From: Aplidium turbinatum
Taxonomy: Eukaryota > Chordata > Ascidiacea > Aplousobranchia > Polyclinidae
Direction of reading: 5' to 3'
Length of the DNA stretch: 64,000 bases
NCBI GenBank assembly: GCA_918807975.1
Contig: OU964919.1
Span: forward strand, 39,439,824 to 39,503,823
Under the pieces are notes generated by a model. That model searched no databases, was not told the origin of the DNA, and saw only the letters and a program-made list of their open reading frames with translations. The translations under genes were made by a program, and so were the position numbers. Within the stretch, counting starts at the first letter, position 1, and every line of letters starts with the position of its first letter. Shown one piece after another: positions 35,201-46,694 of this stretch.

Positions 35201-36351
35201 TCCGTGCTAAGTCGAAAACCTCTGCTCATGCAATTCATGAGTTACAGTTTGCCGATGACAATGCCACACCTGCTTTTACTCCTGATGATCTCCAAACGAT
35301 AGCCACCCTCTACAACAATTCTTATGAGCATTTTGGAATGGAAGTTAACACTGATAAAACTAGGATACTCAACCAAACGCCACCTGACCACACCTCCCCA
35401 GAGATCAATATCAACGCAACACCTTTAGGTGAAGTAGACTACTTCTCTTACCTTGGTAGCATACTTTCAACAGCACCAACATGTGCAAAGGATATTGAGC
35501 AACGTATAAAAGCAGCTCACTGTGCCTATGGAAGACTTAACCATCGTGTCTTCAACAACCATGCTATATCCATCCGCACAAAAATTATGGTCTTCCGGGC
35601 AGTCGTTCTATCTACCCTTCTCTATGCTTGTGAAACCTGGACATTATACCGCCGTGACATCAAACGTCTTGAGAATTTCCAGCAGAGGAAGCTGAGGCAA
35701 ATGCTAGGTACTCGTTGGGAAGATTATCTTACCAACGATGCAATCCTTGATCGCGCTAGGTTGCCCAGTTTAGAAGCCACCATATTGAAACACCGCCTTC
35801 GCTGGACAGGGCATGTCATACGAATGGACCCAATGAGGCTTCCACGAATAATGCTTTATGGTGAACTAGAGACAGGAAAGAGACCCCCCGGAAGACCAAA
35901 AATGAGATACAAAGATCAGCTGAAAGTGTCCCTCAACCATGCAAATATTGATCTGGATTCATGGGAACTACTTGCTAGCGACAGATCACTTTGGAGAAAA
36001 AGAACTAGGGAAGGCACGGAAATTTTTGAAAAAAACAGGATACAAAAAGCCCAAGAAAAACGAAACACTAGAAAAGAAAAGCTAAAACTACCACGTCCCC
36101 CACCCTCCATACAATGTGACTTTTGCCCACGTCTTTTCCATCATAGACTGGGCTTCCAAAGCCACATACGACATCACCATCCAAAACCAAATTCAATTTG
36201 AAGACAAAACCAATGCTCGGATACGAGCTGGAGCCGACGACGAAGTTCAAAGAAAAGGAGGCCCTGATTTTTGTGTTGCTTTCCATGTCAGCCTGAACGA
36301 TTTCTTTCGCAGCTCAACGTAACCTCACAAAATCAAAACTTAAAAAAAAAA
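32290..36351 (+). mobile_element. Apparently full-length LINE (non-LTR retrotransposon)
   Basis: About 700 bp of GC-richer 5' UTR precede one long ORF, a 150-bp 3' UTR and an A-run (36342-36351). The 5' boundary is uncertain; an imperfect hairpin GGGAGCTGA/TCAGCCCCC at 32311-32335 lies near it. I could not find a target-site duplication. It is the only element in the window with an uninterrupted coding region of expected size. Confidence 0.8.
32992..36201 (+). CDS. LINE ORF: APE endonuclease, reverse transcriptase, C-terminal C2H2 finger
   Basis: The 1069-aa protein would nick target DNA and copy its own RNA into it. Residues 8-262 are an AP-type endonuclease with E49 (ALSETRF), D160/N162 (LGDFNAR) and D256/H257 (TDHRLL). 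Residues about 490-770 are the reverse transcriptase: KAPGPDNIP at 506-514, GFRPSRGT, motif A D635 in DLKKAFDKV, GLKQGCVLAP at 691-700, and catalytic FADD at 753-756. A conserved C-terminal part follows (YLGSIL, LLYACETWTL, LRWTGHVIRM, GKRPPGRPK), ending with a C2H2 finger (C1042, C1045, H1058, H1062). It resembles LINE proteins often mislabelled craniofacial development protein 2. I place it loosely in the RTE/CR1-like group; the clade is not resolved. No stop or frameshift, so a recent insertion is likely. The ATG used is the first in this open stretch. Confidence 0.95.
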   Translation: MNTKLPFTLGAWNVRTLQDKSNNDRPERRTALVCKELARFNIDVAALSETRFAGEGRIREDRSGYTIFWKGKSTDEPRIHGVGFAIRSQIVNQHNLVPSIINERMMTIRIPLTKKCYLTLISVYAPTLTSEDEDKISFYNQLTHTIRKVPYLDKLVVLGDFNARVGRDHHMWKGVIGHHGIGKCNANGELLLGLCAEQNLIVTNTLFQLPHRRKTIWRHPRSKKWHTLDYVLTRTKDREDVKLTRSMPGADDCWTDHRLLICRLNIQIRRPTRRISANISHRRFDCSKLHDPNTLQSFQEAIDKNLHDLNLLDNATVEDQWTTLRDAMSAAAKATIGYKHKKKQDWFDENDEEITNLIESKRCARLTFENNPSPTNKLKHRQAATACQKGIRKAQNKWWQQKAEDLQKYADQRDMRSFYAATKEIFGPTKSSVGGLKDAAGSNIITDTEGIIDRWKSHFETLLNNHSSPHSDLLRNTPQYPTRDWMSTPPTLNELNKAIKHMKKNKAPGPDNIPLELLLYGGPQVKDRLMQLILMIWETKTLPSDFRDANIVTVFKKGDREDCNNYRGISLLSITSKIFARILLDRLITLAEDVLPESQCGFRPSRGTVDMIFCARQLQEKCQEQQQPLSFIFWDLKKAFDKVPRPAMWSVLARFGCPDDFITLIRALHDGMLGRVCYQNTLSDPFPVTGGLKQGCVLAPTCFSLYVAAMLNEVPQTSPGINMRCRMDGGLFNLARFRAKSKTSAHAIHELQFADDNATPAFTPDDLQTIATLYNNSYEHFGMEVNTDKTRILNQTPPDHTSPEININATPLGEVDYFSYLGSILSTAPTCAKDIEQRIKAAHCAYGRLNHRVFNNHAISIRTKIMVFRAVVLSTLLYACETWTLYRRDIKRLENFQQRKLRQMLGTRWEDYLTNDAILDRARLPSLEATILKHRLRWTGHVIRMDPMRLPRIMLYGELETGKRPPGRPKMRYKDQLKVSLNHANIDLDSWELLASDRSLWRKRTREGTEIFEKNRIQKAQEKRNTRKEKLKLPRPPPSIQCDFCPRLFHHRLGFQSHIRHHHPKPNSI

Positions 36352-39300
36352 CATTTGTTTTGTCATTAAGATCTTCGATGTGTTTTCGAGGTTAGACAAA
36401 GTATTTCTACCCAATGTCAAGTTTAAACTACACTGCTTTAGTTTAAACTTTGCAAGTTGAAAGCCATGATAGTCTGACATGCGGAAGTATCAACATTTTT
36501 ACAAAAAGTATATAATAATCGAATAATTTGAATTTAATTACCGGTGATAGTAAACTTTTCGAAAGCAATCACACCAACTGAGACAAAATGTCTTTGTACC
36601 TACACTATGATGTAATTATGTCAATAGAGAATCGTTTTGTGACGGTTCACACCAAGTACTTAAAACCGGTGAAGTGGAACTCAACAGATTTTGCTGTATA
36701 AATGTGACCTCTTCAACTTGCTGTTCAACAAACTACCAGTCGATAGAGATTGTAGCCTACTGACTTCATCAAGAAACGATCAAATGAAAGATATTTTATC
36801 AAAACTTCGAAAACCTGCACCCCATGTCGTTCTGTGGCTTCTTTGGTGTTGCAATGAACGCTTGTGAAATTTAAACAAAACTTGAAAAGTGTTGAATGCC
36901 CGTGTGAGATGACCAAAAACTTATCCAGTTATCTGAATTGGTCATTTTTATGTTGATTAGGATTTAACTTAACGCATATTGAAGTTACATACTCCACTAT
37001 GCAAAAAGAAATACGTTTGTACGCTGAGAATGTATATATAAGAAGACAAGTAGCCCAACTGCTTTCTGCTACAAACATAACATTTCATAAATCACAACTA
37101 TAAAAAATAATTAGCTTCATCCGAATAAAAATACATAGATGCAAAAATGCAGACAATGAACCTGTCGCTAAGTAAAACTTTCTAACACTGAACTTCTTGC
37201 AGCTTCAATGTTATCAAACTTCGATCTTTTTTATTCTTGCATGGGCTTGTAGAACAGTGAGCTATGCTCATATATTGCTCATTTCATTTCATCGATCATA
37301 AAGCAGTAAACAACGAATACACTGAAAACATAAGGATGTTTTTATAGTTTGGTTTTTACGCGATATCTACGTTTGTCAACATAACAAAAGTGCCGATGCC
37401 TTCATGACTTGATGAAAACAAGGTTTCACTTGCACGATGATTCGTAATAGGTTGCCAATAACAGCAAATCGATATGCGGACAGTAGGCTTACTATGCAAT
37501 AGCTGAGGTTTTTTAGCAATGGTATGATTTCAGGAAACTAATTAGTGTCATTTTTACGGCCGCAAACTGAGGCGCAAAGACCTAACATATTTTTCTTGTA
37601 GTCTTATAGGTATAATGCATTACGATTGTCTAGTAGTCGTTATTTGTCATTGTATGAGCTTCGTCGTATTTTGGGGCCAAGGAGCACTTAATCTATGATT
37701 CTTGAACAAGATGTTAGTGTCTTGCAAGATGCTTTGTCCAAGTCCAACTTTATCGCACAAGTATTATTGACATTTTTAAAACACACATTAGTAGCTTATT
37801 TGGCAACACCAAGACAAATCTTTTGCGTGTGTCGAATGAAAAGTACCGTAATCCAAATCATAAACAGTTGAACAATGTTTGGCATTGCATGTCAATCATG
37901 GTAGAAAAACGTATGTTAGTATGAGAGCACTGTTTTTTTTACAAAATTGAAACAATTACAATAATTATATCAAACCAAAAAATTAAACTAAATGAAACTA
38001 GACTTTAATTTGTCTGGGAAAAATTGGATGTTCAAGTCCGAGGTAAACACCAAAGTCCACAAGTTCAAAGCCCTAATGTAAGCCTACCCTGCTCAGACAG
38101 TACAAAAGTTATGTAAGCTAATAAAGTTATAGCCTATAGGCTATATGTTTATTTGTTTTGTAACATTTTTTATTTTTTTAATTTTCCCTTTATATCTTAA
38201 ATTTTTCTGAAGGTGTTGCGACCGTGCCAAATTTTTTTCAACTCAATAACTTACTTCGATCACAAGCACGTTTTAACGTTCGCGTTTTGTCGCTTCTACC
38301 TTTTTCTTGACCTTTGCTATGTTGATGTGTATTGTGTTGATATGATGGTCAGAAATAAAAAAACAACTGAACTGAACTGAACTGAAATTAGTGGGCTAAT
38401 GAGAAAATTATTATTTGTCTCCTTTTCTAAAGACATAACCGATGTGCCGTGCCGTGCCGGTAAGCTCTTTCTGAGTAGACTACCTGCGTGCAGTGTGGGC
38501 TTCCGTACTGAAAAAGACTACTTACCGTAAACTGAAGTAAGCTAAGGCTACCACAAACTACAATATAGGCTAATAATTGCAGCCTCATACTACAGTTAAG
38601 TAGGCACAGCAGTCTATAGTTACTAGCGAAATACCTAGTAACACCAGTTCTTTACAATATCGCTGTGTAAACAAATTAACAAAGTTATCCGTATTAGATT
38701 TCGGTGTCTTTGAAAGTGTGAATGTAACATTTTAAATGTAGGCATAAAAGCCTCTACAGTCTACAAGTATGCGACACTACCAGGAATAACCTATCAAAGC
38801 TTTGTCAATCCGAGGTAAAGATTCAAAAACCAAACCAAACCAACCAACCAAAAAGATTTTAAAACCTCTCCATGATACGGAAATCACGAAACAAGTTAAA
38901 GTGTAGGTTACTTTCTAACATTGCTTAACTCGAAATTTGGAGATCTTTATGATAGGAATAGGATATCGAGTTATCGACTGTACCTATCCTCAACTTTATC
39001 CCCACAGTCTTTTCTGCCCTGGTCTCATACAGACACAAACTCACAGATGCAAGTTACTAAACAATATTCGCTCAAATTAAATAACTAAACTTTGAATTTC
39101 ACATCTACTGGTTGCCTAATGATGATGTATGAAAACATGCAGACGCTGTCGCTAGACCTCAGCCTTTTCCAAAGAATAGCATAAAACTAGAGCAAAAATC
39201 AGTCAAGACAAAGTCGAACTGTGAAGCCCAACGCTCGTCTGCAAAAAGCTGTACAGTAGGCCAAATATTCTACTCAAACTAGCAAACCTTGACTGAAATA

Positions 39301-40640
39301 AAGTTTTGTCTGGATTCTGTTCATCGAGCTAGATAATTGCAACTGTTTGTATCTGTAATAACGCAGTTTTCACCTTATACGTCATAAAATGATGTAATCA
39401 AATGTTTACAAAGCTATACCACCATACGGCGAAAAAATTCTGTTGGTTATAAAGCAATAAATCGCAGTTACGCCCGATCAAACGCGGTTATGCTCAAATA
39501 AGGTAAGAGAACGAACCGTAAACAGTGCAGACGTAAGTGCTTGTTCAATGAACAACCACCGGCTGACGATTAGAGAAAAGGACAGATGAAAAATATGGCT
39601 CTGATTTGAAAGAACAGTGATGTCATTGTCTGCACTAAAAAGCAAACACAACTAAACCATTTAAAAAATAAAACAGTTTCTTCTTACCAAGCCTCTTCAC
39701 ATTAAACCTCTTCTTTTATAAACAAGTAATAATAAGTTGTTACAAGTTTTATCATGCTGATACAAATGACTTATTCAATGAGTTAAAGCACACATTCATG
39801 ATGGCGAAGCATGCAACGCGTATTTAAAATGTACATAATTACAACTTACAAAAACTCAAATGGGAATCATATTCATAATTATGCTAATTACGGTAGGCCT
39901 ATATCAAGGATCATGGGCGGATAATGACAAAGATTTAATGGTTTGTGGTCTATTGTGGACAACTGTCCAAGTTCGTTTTCTCGGATAGCCTGCATGTTAT
40001 CATTTTCTCGTTTTTTTGATGTTCAGCCTGGCAAGTGCAAAAAAGTAGCCTAGCCTACAGTAGCTCAAGGGATAAGCAAATATAAGTATTGCATACAAAG
40101 AAATTGTAAGATTAAGCAACGGTTGTTAAAACATATTCTTGACCTCGTAGTTAGAGTTGGGTTGGACATGGCACTTCAACGATAGCTCTTTACTTAGCAG
40201 CATCCAGTTCAGAAGATAAAATAATTTTGAATAGTTATGGATATAGCCTACTAGCGGATTCAGGAGGGACACTTGGTCGAGTGCCTTTCAAAAACCGAGA
40301 AAAAATTGCAATATTTTTTGTATTGTACCGGTACAAAAAAATTTTCTAGCTTTGTTCGCTCAATGACAGACTACTATACTTTAATATTATAAAATTAATA
40401 ACGACGGCGGAAAGGACATTAGGCTATATTGCAAGTCAGTATTGGAGAGGGCTGCTGAGATTCTTTTTGAAAGGATAATTTGGGCCCGGTAGCTTATCAA
40501 TATGATTTTTGGACCTGAAAGGAAGACGTTTTTAAGAGCACAACAAAACTCCTTAAAACATAGAACAGTGAATGTCTTCTGAGACACCGAGACCTAACCC
40601 TGGCACGCCGTCAGCAAGAAGCGGTTGACTTGATCACATC
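36352..40640. other. Gene-poor stretch
   Basis: I see no supported coding region. At 38200-38392 there is what looks like the 3' end of a LINE or SINE with a tail of repeated CTGAA. At 38743-38850 there is a truncated copy of the SINE body. TAGGCCTA-type words are frequent. Confidence 0.4.
38743..38850 (+). repeat. SINE body fragment, copy 3
   Basis: GCCTCTACAGTCTACAAGTATGC and the following CAAAGCTTTGTCAATCCGAG match the 3' part of the SINE family (19539, 42866). The tail is CCAAACCAAACCAACC rather than ATCAATCAAT. The tRNA-like head is missing. Confidence 0.6.
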
Positions 40641-40647
40641 GAAAAAC

Positions 40648-40819
40648 TTTTTTGAGAATTATTAAAATAAAGTTCAACCAGCCTCATGTTTAAAAAGAAT
40701 ATATAACAGTTCTTATTCAAATAGAATCTATTTGCATAAGAACTGAAGATGCTCATTATTATGTAGCGAAATATATGTTCTTTTTAAACATTTAAACATT
40801 AAAATAATTCTCAAAAAAA
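40648..40819. repeat. AT-rich imperfect inverted repeat (possible MITE)
   Basis: TTTTTTGAGAATTATT at the left is matched by AATAATTCTCAAAAAAA at the right, with further inner pairing (GTTTAAAAAGAA with TTCTTTTTAAAC, and CAGTTCTTAT with ATAAGAACTG). No target duplication seen. Confidence 0.55.
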
Positions 40820-41159
40820 CATAAAACAGCAATTTTATTCACAGTGTATTTTCAAGGTCGAATTAATGTAGGCGCAGGCCTTCACATCATTGTGTTTTGT
40901 TGGAATCTCCCACCCCCCACCCTGGCTGCTTGCTGGATCCACCCCTGGGCTCCGGTGAGTATAATTCCTTCAGCTTAGGCAAGCTAAACTTAGCCTAACT
41001 ATAAGTAAGTCCCAGCTGAACTTGATAGCTTGAAAAACCTCAACTTTCCACATATTTTTACATTGATATACACTTCAAACTATTATAATTATTGCCCATT
41101 GTTTTTCTAGATCGGCTTTTGGTTGCAGGCCTAAGCAACTGGGTTATCAAATCTTAGGT

Positions 41160-42690
41160 CAGGGGTGTGCAACCTTTATTAAAGGAGGGCCATATATAAA
41201 TATCTGGGTGAAACCGTGGGCCGCACGTTTATTTAACACATGCTTTCTAGTAGTTGCAGGCACAAAAAAGTAGTTTATTTTTTTGTTATTGATCTTATGG
41301 CATTATTAGAGGTGATCTCCTTGCAGAAATATTAAGTTAAGACGCATAAATTTCTGAAGAAAACTGCTATTCAAATGTATTGTTACACCGACTATGAGTT
41401 CAGTGAGAAATTTAAAGCTGGCTTCTTTTCCCGACGACTTTTTCCAAATTTACTTTAATGGAAGTGCTCGCAATTCGAAGTCCATTTTCCAAGTGTTTGT
41501 CTGTCAGAACCGATCAATAGGGCAATTTTACGACGCCCATTTTAGAAAAAAATTGTTTGCACAAAAACGTTGAGCTAAAAAGAGCCATTTTTGAAGCCAT
41601 GAATTTTTTCGAATGTGAAAAGTCATCTTGGTTCAGATGTTTTCGGTAAAAATCAAAAAATTGATGACTTCTTACCGCAGTTCGTAAAATCGTTGCAACA
41701 TGCAGCCTTTGCTTAACCAACGCACCTCGGAAAAGTAAAGCAGATCTTTATGTTTCGTGTTGAGATCATCCAGAAACTTTTGAAACTGACAATGGGTGAA
41801 CCCTCGTGCTCGAATGAAATTACTGCCTTAATAACCGGGCTCAAGACGTGTTTGAACTTCAAGGGTGTTGCGTACAGGTTTTGCTGTTGAATGATACAAT
41901 GAAAAATTCCTGTCATCATCGATTTTTCTCTCCCTCAAGGCAGACTTCAAGAGACCTATGAATCCAATCCCAGTTCCGGACATGGATCGAGCACCATCAG
42001 TTGCGATTCCGCATCAACTGGACGAGTCCAATTCAAACTTGTCAAAACCATCAATTACTTCAGTAAAGATGTCAGCACCAGTTGTCGTGTCCTTCATTGA
42101 CTGTAGTGACAGAAGCTTTTCCCTTTCGTTCAAGTCTTTGTCCACTCCTTTTTCAAATAAGGCCAATCTGTGCTGTGTCCTTCTGGTCCGTACTTTCATC
42201 GATCGCAAAACTCCATGAAACAAAGTTCTTCACCTTATCCCTGAGAGTTAACATCACAGGCAAGATCATGAATACGCCTCGCTATCGTCCACCGTGACAG
42301 ACTTATTTTCTCGAACTCACTCTTCATTTTAGGCCACATTTCTTCTGCGACATCGATAAGACACTGCTTCACAAAATTACGTCAGAATACGGTTTCATAG
42401 TTTGAGCTATTCTCTAGGCAATTCTGTGCCTCTGATCTACTGACGTTCCAAATAATTAAATACAATCGGATTAGCCGTCGCCTGTGGGAGATTTCTAAAA
42501 TGGTTAACAGAAGATGCGAAATGTACAATAATCCACTCTACAATGAATTGTTCGCACGTACCAGACTAAACTAAATTATAAACACGTTTCGCGGGCCGCA
42601 CACAATTTAAAACTGGCACATCTTCGCGGGCCACACAATTTTTCTTTGCGGGCCGCATTTGGCCCGCGGGCCGCACGTTGCACACCCCTG
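41160..42690 (-). mobile_element. hAT element with transposase remnant, 1.5 kb
   Basis: Ends CAGGGGTGTGCAACCTTTA and, in inverse, CAGGGGTGTGCAACGTGCG, with a perfect 8-bp duplication TCTTAGGT (41152-41159, 42691-42698). GGGCCGCAC words are repeated near both ends. It carries a broken transposase on the minus strand. Confidence 0.95.
41470..42230 (-). pseudogene. hAT transposase remnant (GTF2IRD2/ZBED-related type)
   Basis: Minus-strand blocks in order: GVDKDLNEREKLLSLQSMKD with TTTGADIFTEV (about 42080-42180), MTGIFHCIIQQQNLYATPLK with FKHVLSPVIKAV (about 41800-41915), then FDFYRKHLNQDDFSHSKKF (about 41600-41660). These match the middle of hAT transposases like the one domesticated in GTF2IRD2 (CIIHQQALCAK, LKxKHVMxxVVKxVNFIRS). 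Stops and frame changes interrupt it, and the N-terminal BED finger and C-terminal dimerisation region are not visible. Confidence 0.8.
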
Positions 42691-42865
42691 TCTTAGGTCA
42701 CAAAGAGCGTTCAATAGTCATTAAGTTAAGACAAGTTTTGTGTTATCTAAGTTAAAAAATAATTTAAAAACTGATTCACCTTTAACTTTAAGCGCCCACC
42801 AATGGCAGGTAGGCTGCAGGAGGCAGTGTTGAGCGGAATGTAGTTTGTGAGACTCCAACATTTTG

Positions 42866-43085
42866 CCCGCCCCGATAGCTCAATTGGTTAGCGCGTCACT
42901 TCTGCAACGAAGAAACTTCAACAAAGGCAACAAGACTTCAACAATCGGAAACTTCACTCTGTCAATCTCGGTGACCGGGCCTGCGTCAGTGATTCAAAGC
43001 CTCTACAAGTATGCGAAACTGCCAGGATTAAGCTCTGCAAGAAGCTTTCTCAGTCCGAGGATAAAGATTCAATCAATTAATCAAA
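42866..43085 (+). repeat. tRNA-derived SINE, copy 2, best preserved
   Basis: Head GCCCCGATAGCTCAATTGG with TTAGCGCG is a clear tRNA A-box region, followed by the family body (CTCGGTGACCGGGCCTG, CCTCTACAAGTATGCGAAAC, AGCTTTCTCAGTCCGAGG) and tail ATTCAATCAATTAATC. The head is truncated within the anticodon arm and does not fold as a tRNA. Confidence 0.8.
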
Positions 43086-44339
43086 AACTCTACTCTTACT
43101 CTTTGAAACCAGACTCCACTCTAATTTGACTCCGAAATATTTCCTTATTTTAGATTCCGAATCCACTTCAAAATCAAATTGTGAGTCAACAAGGTTGGCT
43201 GCTAGCCAATGCATATAACACGCAATAGCTCAGGGGTAGGCCTACAAACATTTTTTATCAACATTAGTAGGCTAGGTCTAGGTCAGAAGCTTTACTGCTG
43301 GGTCGAAAATCGTGAGGACATTTATTTTGTTTTTTTCTTCTTCAAACAGAACTACCGTAGTGCGGAACTTATTTGATTTAATTAAAATGTAAAGAACCAA
43401 ACTTTAAATCCACTCCACTCCAAAACTTTTGTGAAAAAAGAAACTCGATTCCATTTTCTGAAAATCGGTCAAACTCTAGTTCCACTTCCACTCGGCTCCA
43501 CTCCATGCTCAACCCTAACAAAAGGGCACTTGTTTATGTGACCCCAAAAGCGAAACAAAAATTTTTGTTATTTTCCAATTTTGCAAAGTTGTTTCGCTCG
43601 TGTTAATCACATTTTAATTAATTAGATAACTTACTAGCCTATTAATTAATCACATTCTGGTTAAAAATTATCATAACTGGCTGCATTGACACGCTTGTTT
43701 TTTGCAGTGGACTTCAGTCAGGGTAGAAATTTGGTGTGGCCTTCAAAAATTAGGAAAATAATACTATTTCGAAGTCATCACATTGCTCTTAAACTAATAA
43801 ACTAGTAAATGATTAAATTGCCAATTGGATCCAGTGCTCATACAGGTAGCCTAGGCCCAGTGGTGGGCACTAGTTACTTTTAAAGTAACTGAGTTACAGT
43901 TACAGTTACTTCGCTCAAAAAGTAACTAGTTTCAGTTACAGTTACCGTTTTTTAAAAAGTAACTAGTTACAGTTACTAGTTACAGTTACTTTTCCAAGAA
44001 AATGGATGCATATGAGTACTGATCTACAACTATTCTTCTTTCTATAAAGTACAAGTTGAAAAATACATGATAAAGGGCAAGATGATACTTTGTTCGTAGC
44101 TGTTGCCTAACTACAAAACAGCGACTACTCTGCTAGCTGTCCACATACTATAATGCTTCTAAGAATCCATAATCTAACCCCAAAACCAAAACGTCCGCCT
44201 ACCGAATATAAAACAATAAAAAATCGAAAAAACGACATGCACAGGACACTCCGTGATAAGCAGTAGGGCGTGTCAATATTTTTATACGGGTATCTACAGT
44301 AAAATGAACGAAGAGTCACAACATCAATTTCCTTTCAGA

Positions 44340-44841
44340 AACATCAATATTTCAAAATTTTGATCGCGAAGTCCAGCTTGCTTTGGCTCCAAAATATCCT
44401 TTCCAAGGGAGAGCACTAGAGCAGTCTTGCAACAGCAGCACTGGATGGGATAGGATTTATTGTATCGCAAGAACAAACGCCTCATGGCTTCATTGGGGAA
44501 TGCATCAGACGCAACTGCCTTTGTTGGGTTACGTTCGAAAAATTCATTTAAATTTTTTGCGGCACTCGCTTCCTTTTTTTTTGTGTGTTTTCAAATAATA
44601 GAGCAAAAAAGTCATCTGTTGCATGCCTGTCAACATCAGTGTCGCTGTTGCTTGTTGCATCGTCGATGTTGAAATTGCTGTGGTTCTGTAATAGGTTAAT
44701 AATTTTGAGATGTAGAGCCGTCTTAATTTCTTCACTCTTGTAAAGCCAAGAAAGTCGGAATTGTGGGTGAAAAGCAGCAGCTAACTGGCAGTCACTATCA
44801 TCAAAAACATGGCCAAATCTGTTTTCCAAAAATTTCAACAA
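44340..44841 (-). pseudogene. hAT transposase C-terminal remnant (hATC dimerisation region)
   Basis: The first block reads FLENRFGHVFDDSDCQLAAA then FHPQFRLSWL (from 44841). After a frame change comes ERNPTKAVASDAFPNEAMRR, then SLGKDILEPKQAGLRDQNFE and ILMFLKGN-stop near 44340. These match the region before and including the hATC domain (typical: AAxxHPxFK...; VERLFSLGGxVLxPKRxxLSDxxFExLLFLKxN). The catalytic N-terminal part is missing. Confidence 0.85.
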
Positions 44842-44919
44842 TCGGGTAGTAATGGCAGGCAGACAGCCACCTTGTCGCTGTTTCGAAGTTCTTGTAGTGT
44901 TTTCCTCGTCATGCCCATA

Positions 44920-45155
44920 TCGACGGTCGAAAACAAAAAAGTCGTAAGTGCATTTTTACACTTTGGAGTAAAGGGCCAAAAAAACACCTTTATTTTCTTT
45001 TTATGAATTTTGTTAATGCATTTACTTTGAGCATTAATATCTGTAATTATAGTAGTAAAATAGTAGTAGATAGCCGTAAGTGCATAGGTTTTGAAAATGC
45101 AAAAAAGGGAATTTCTCAAAATGTCACTTACGACTTTTTTGTTTTCGACCGTCGA
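44920..45155. mobile_element. TA-flanked MITE with perfect inverted ends
   Basis: About 32-bp inverted ends beginning TCGACGGTCGAAAACAAAAA, with TA on each side (44918-44919, 45156-45157). Additional inner inverse copies of GTAAGTGCAT occur. Nested in the hAT element near the transposase remnant. Likely a Tc1/mariner-type derivative. Confidence 0.8.
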
Positions 45156-46694
45156 TATATGCCTTCTCTTCTGATTGCAGAATGTCCAGAGATTGGCATA
45201 TTGGTCGCATTACCAGTGGGGTTTGTTTCAGTCTCTGATACTTTAGACAAAACCTTATCCATTTTGACTTTCGACTACTGACTACCTCGTCTACCTGTGT
45301 TCAAAGCTATATAATCACAATCTACAAAAAAAGAATCGCTTTACAAAAAAGGAGAAGCTGAAATTTCTAAAAACAGACAGCTTAGTGGGGGAACAAACAA
45401 CGGATTGTGGCGTCACAGACATCAATCCGTATAGAACACTGCGAAATCCTACCTCGCAGTTTACGCGACCTTCTTTTTGTCGCTGGTACACCGCAAAATC
45501 CTATCTCGCAGTTTACACAGCTCCTTTCTGTACACAACCTCACTTCTTGTCGCCGAATGCCTATAATCTCTCCCAAACAAATAATTTAACCACTACAAAA
45601 AAACTGCCATAAACTGAAAAACAAACGACCAACTTTTGTTTGGGAAATCAAGTAACTGTAACTAGTAACTGTTGAAAAACGATAAAATAGTAGCTAGTTA
45701 CCGCTTATCGTTACTTTTTCAAAAAAGTAACGAAGTTACAGTTACAGTTACTCAAAAAGTAACTAGTTATGTAACTAGTTACTTTTTTAACTAGTTACTG
45801 CCCACCTCTGCCTAGGCCCTAGGCTATGAGGTAACATTTGCCTTGCATAACGCCTAGGATATTAGCCTACATGGCTACTTGGCCTAGCTATAGGCTAAGG
45901 AAAGATGGAAAGACTCCTGGGGAAATTTCAATGCTACTACACAACAAAAAGCCTGGGCCTAGACCTATGTGGGCTAAAACTATTACAAATAGTTTCATTT
46001 TTTTTCAATTGAAACTTTTAAATAAACTTTATTGGGCCTATAGGCCTAACTCCAACTTTCACAAAAACGTAGTGTCTTAGATTTGACAATGAACCATTGT
46101 ATCGAGCCACAAAATGCACAAATAGCAATTTAAACATGGTAAAATTTAAGAAAATTTTCTGGTGAGCAGGCCTCCCAAAACTTCCTCCAAACTAGCTATT
46201 TCTTCGGATCTCAACTTTTCCATTGTCCATTTTTTTTTTTAAGTTTTAGGCTACTTTGTCGAAACTCCGGTGCGCTTCTCCTACTTTTTTTTAGATCCGC
46301 TACAGGTCCCGGCTCAAGCTAATGAATTTTTACGCAACATGTTAGTTTCAGAAATATGTTTTATATATTTATGCACATATTTTTTGAGGAATTTTTAAAA
46401 TATTTTTCGAGGACGAGGTTCACATCGAACATACAATACGGTACTGTCTTCAGCATACTTAGGCCTACTGTCCTTCGTGAATCTCGCCTAAGGTGTAGCT
46501 TTCTATTCAGTTCAGTTTTACTTTCGAGATTTTTCTTTACAGATATTTCTTGCGATATGGACAGCTTACTCACTCACTCACTTATTTACTTACTTAGGCC
46601 TACTTCTACCATCCTCAGGTGCAGTGCCGGTCTTAGGGTATTTCGGGCCCTGTGCGGAATATGCTTTGCGGGCCCCAATGACAATGATTCAATT

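Larger units (their letters stand above)
43859..45810 (-). mobile_element. hAT element with transposase C-terminus, 1.95 kb
   Basis: Ends CAGTGGTGGGCACTAGTTAC and, in inverse, CAGAGGTGGGCAGTAACTAG, with a perfect 8-bp duplication CCTAGGCC (43851-43858, 45811-45818). Both subterminal regions are packed with AGTTACAGTTAC and AGTAACTAGTTAC words. It holds a broken transposase on the minus strand and a TA-flanked MITE at 44920-45155. Confidence 0.95.

Noticed and set aside
40210-40940. Another hAT element (GCGGATTCAGGAGGG to GGATCCACCCCTG)
   Set aside because: The ends pair only loosely and no flanking duplication could be found.
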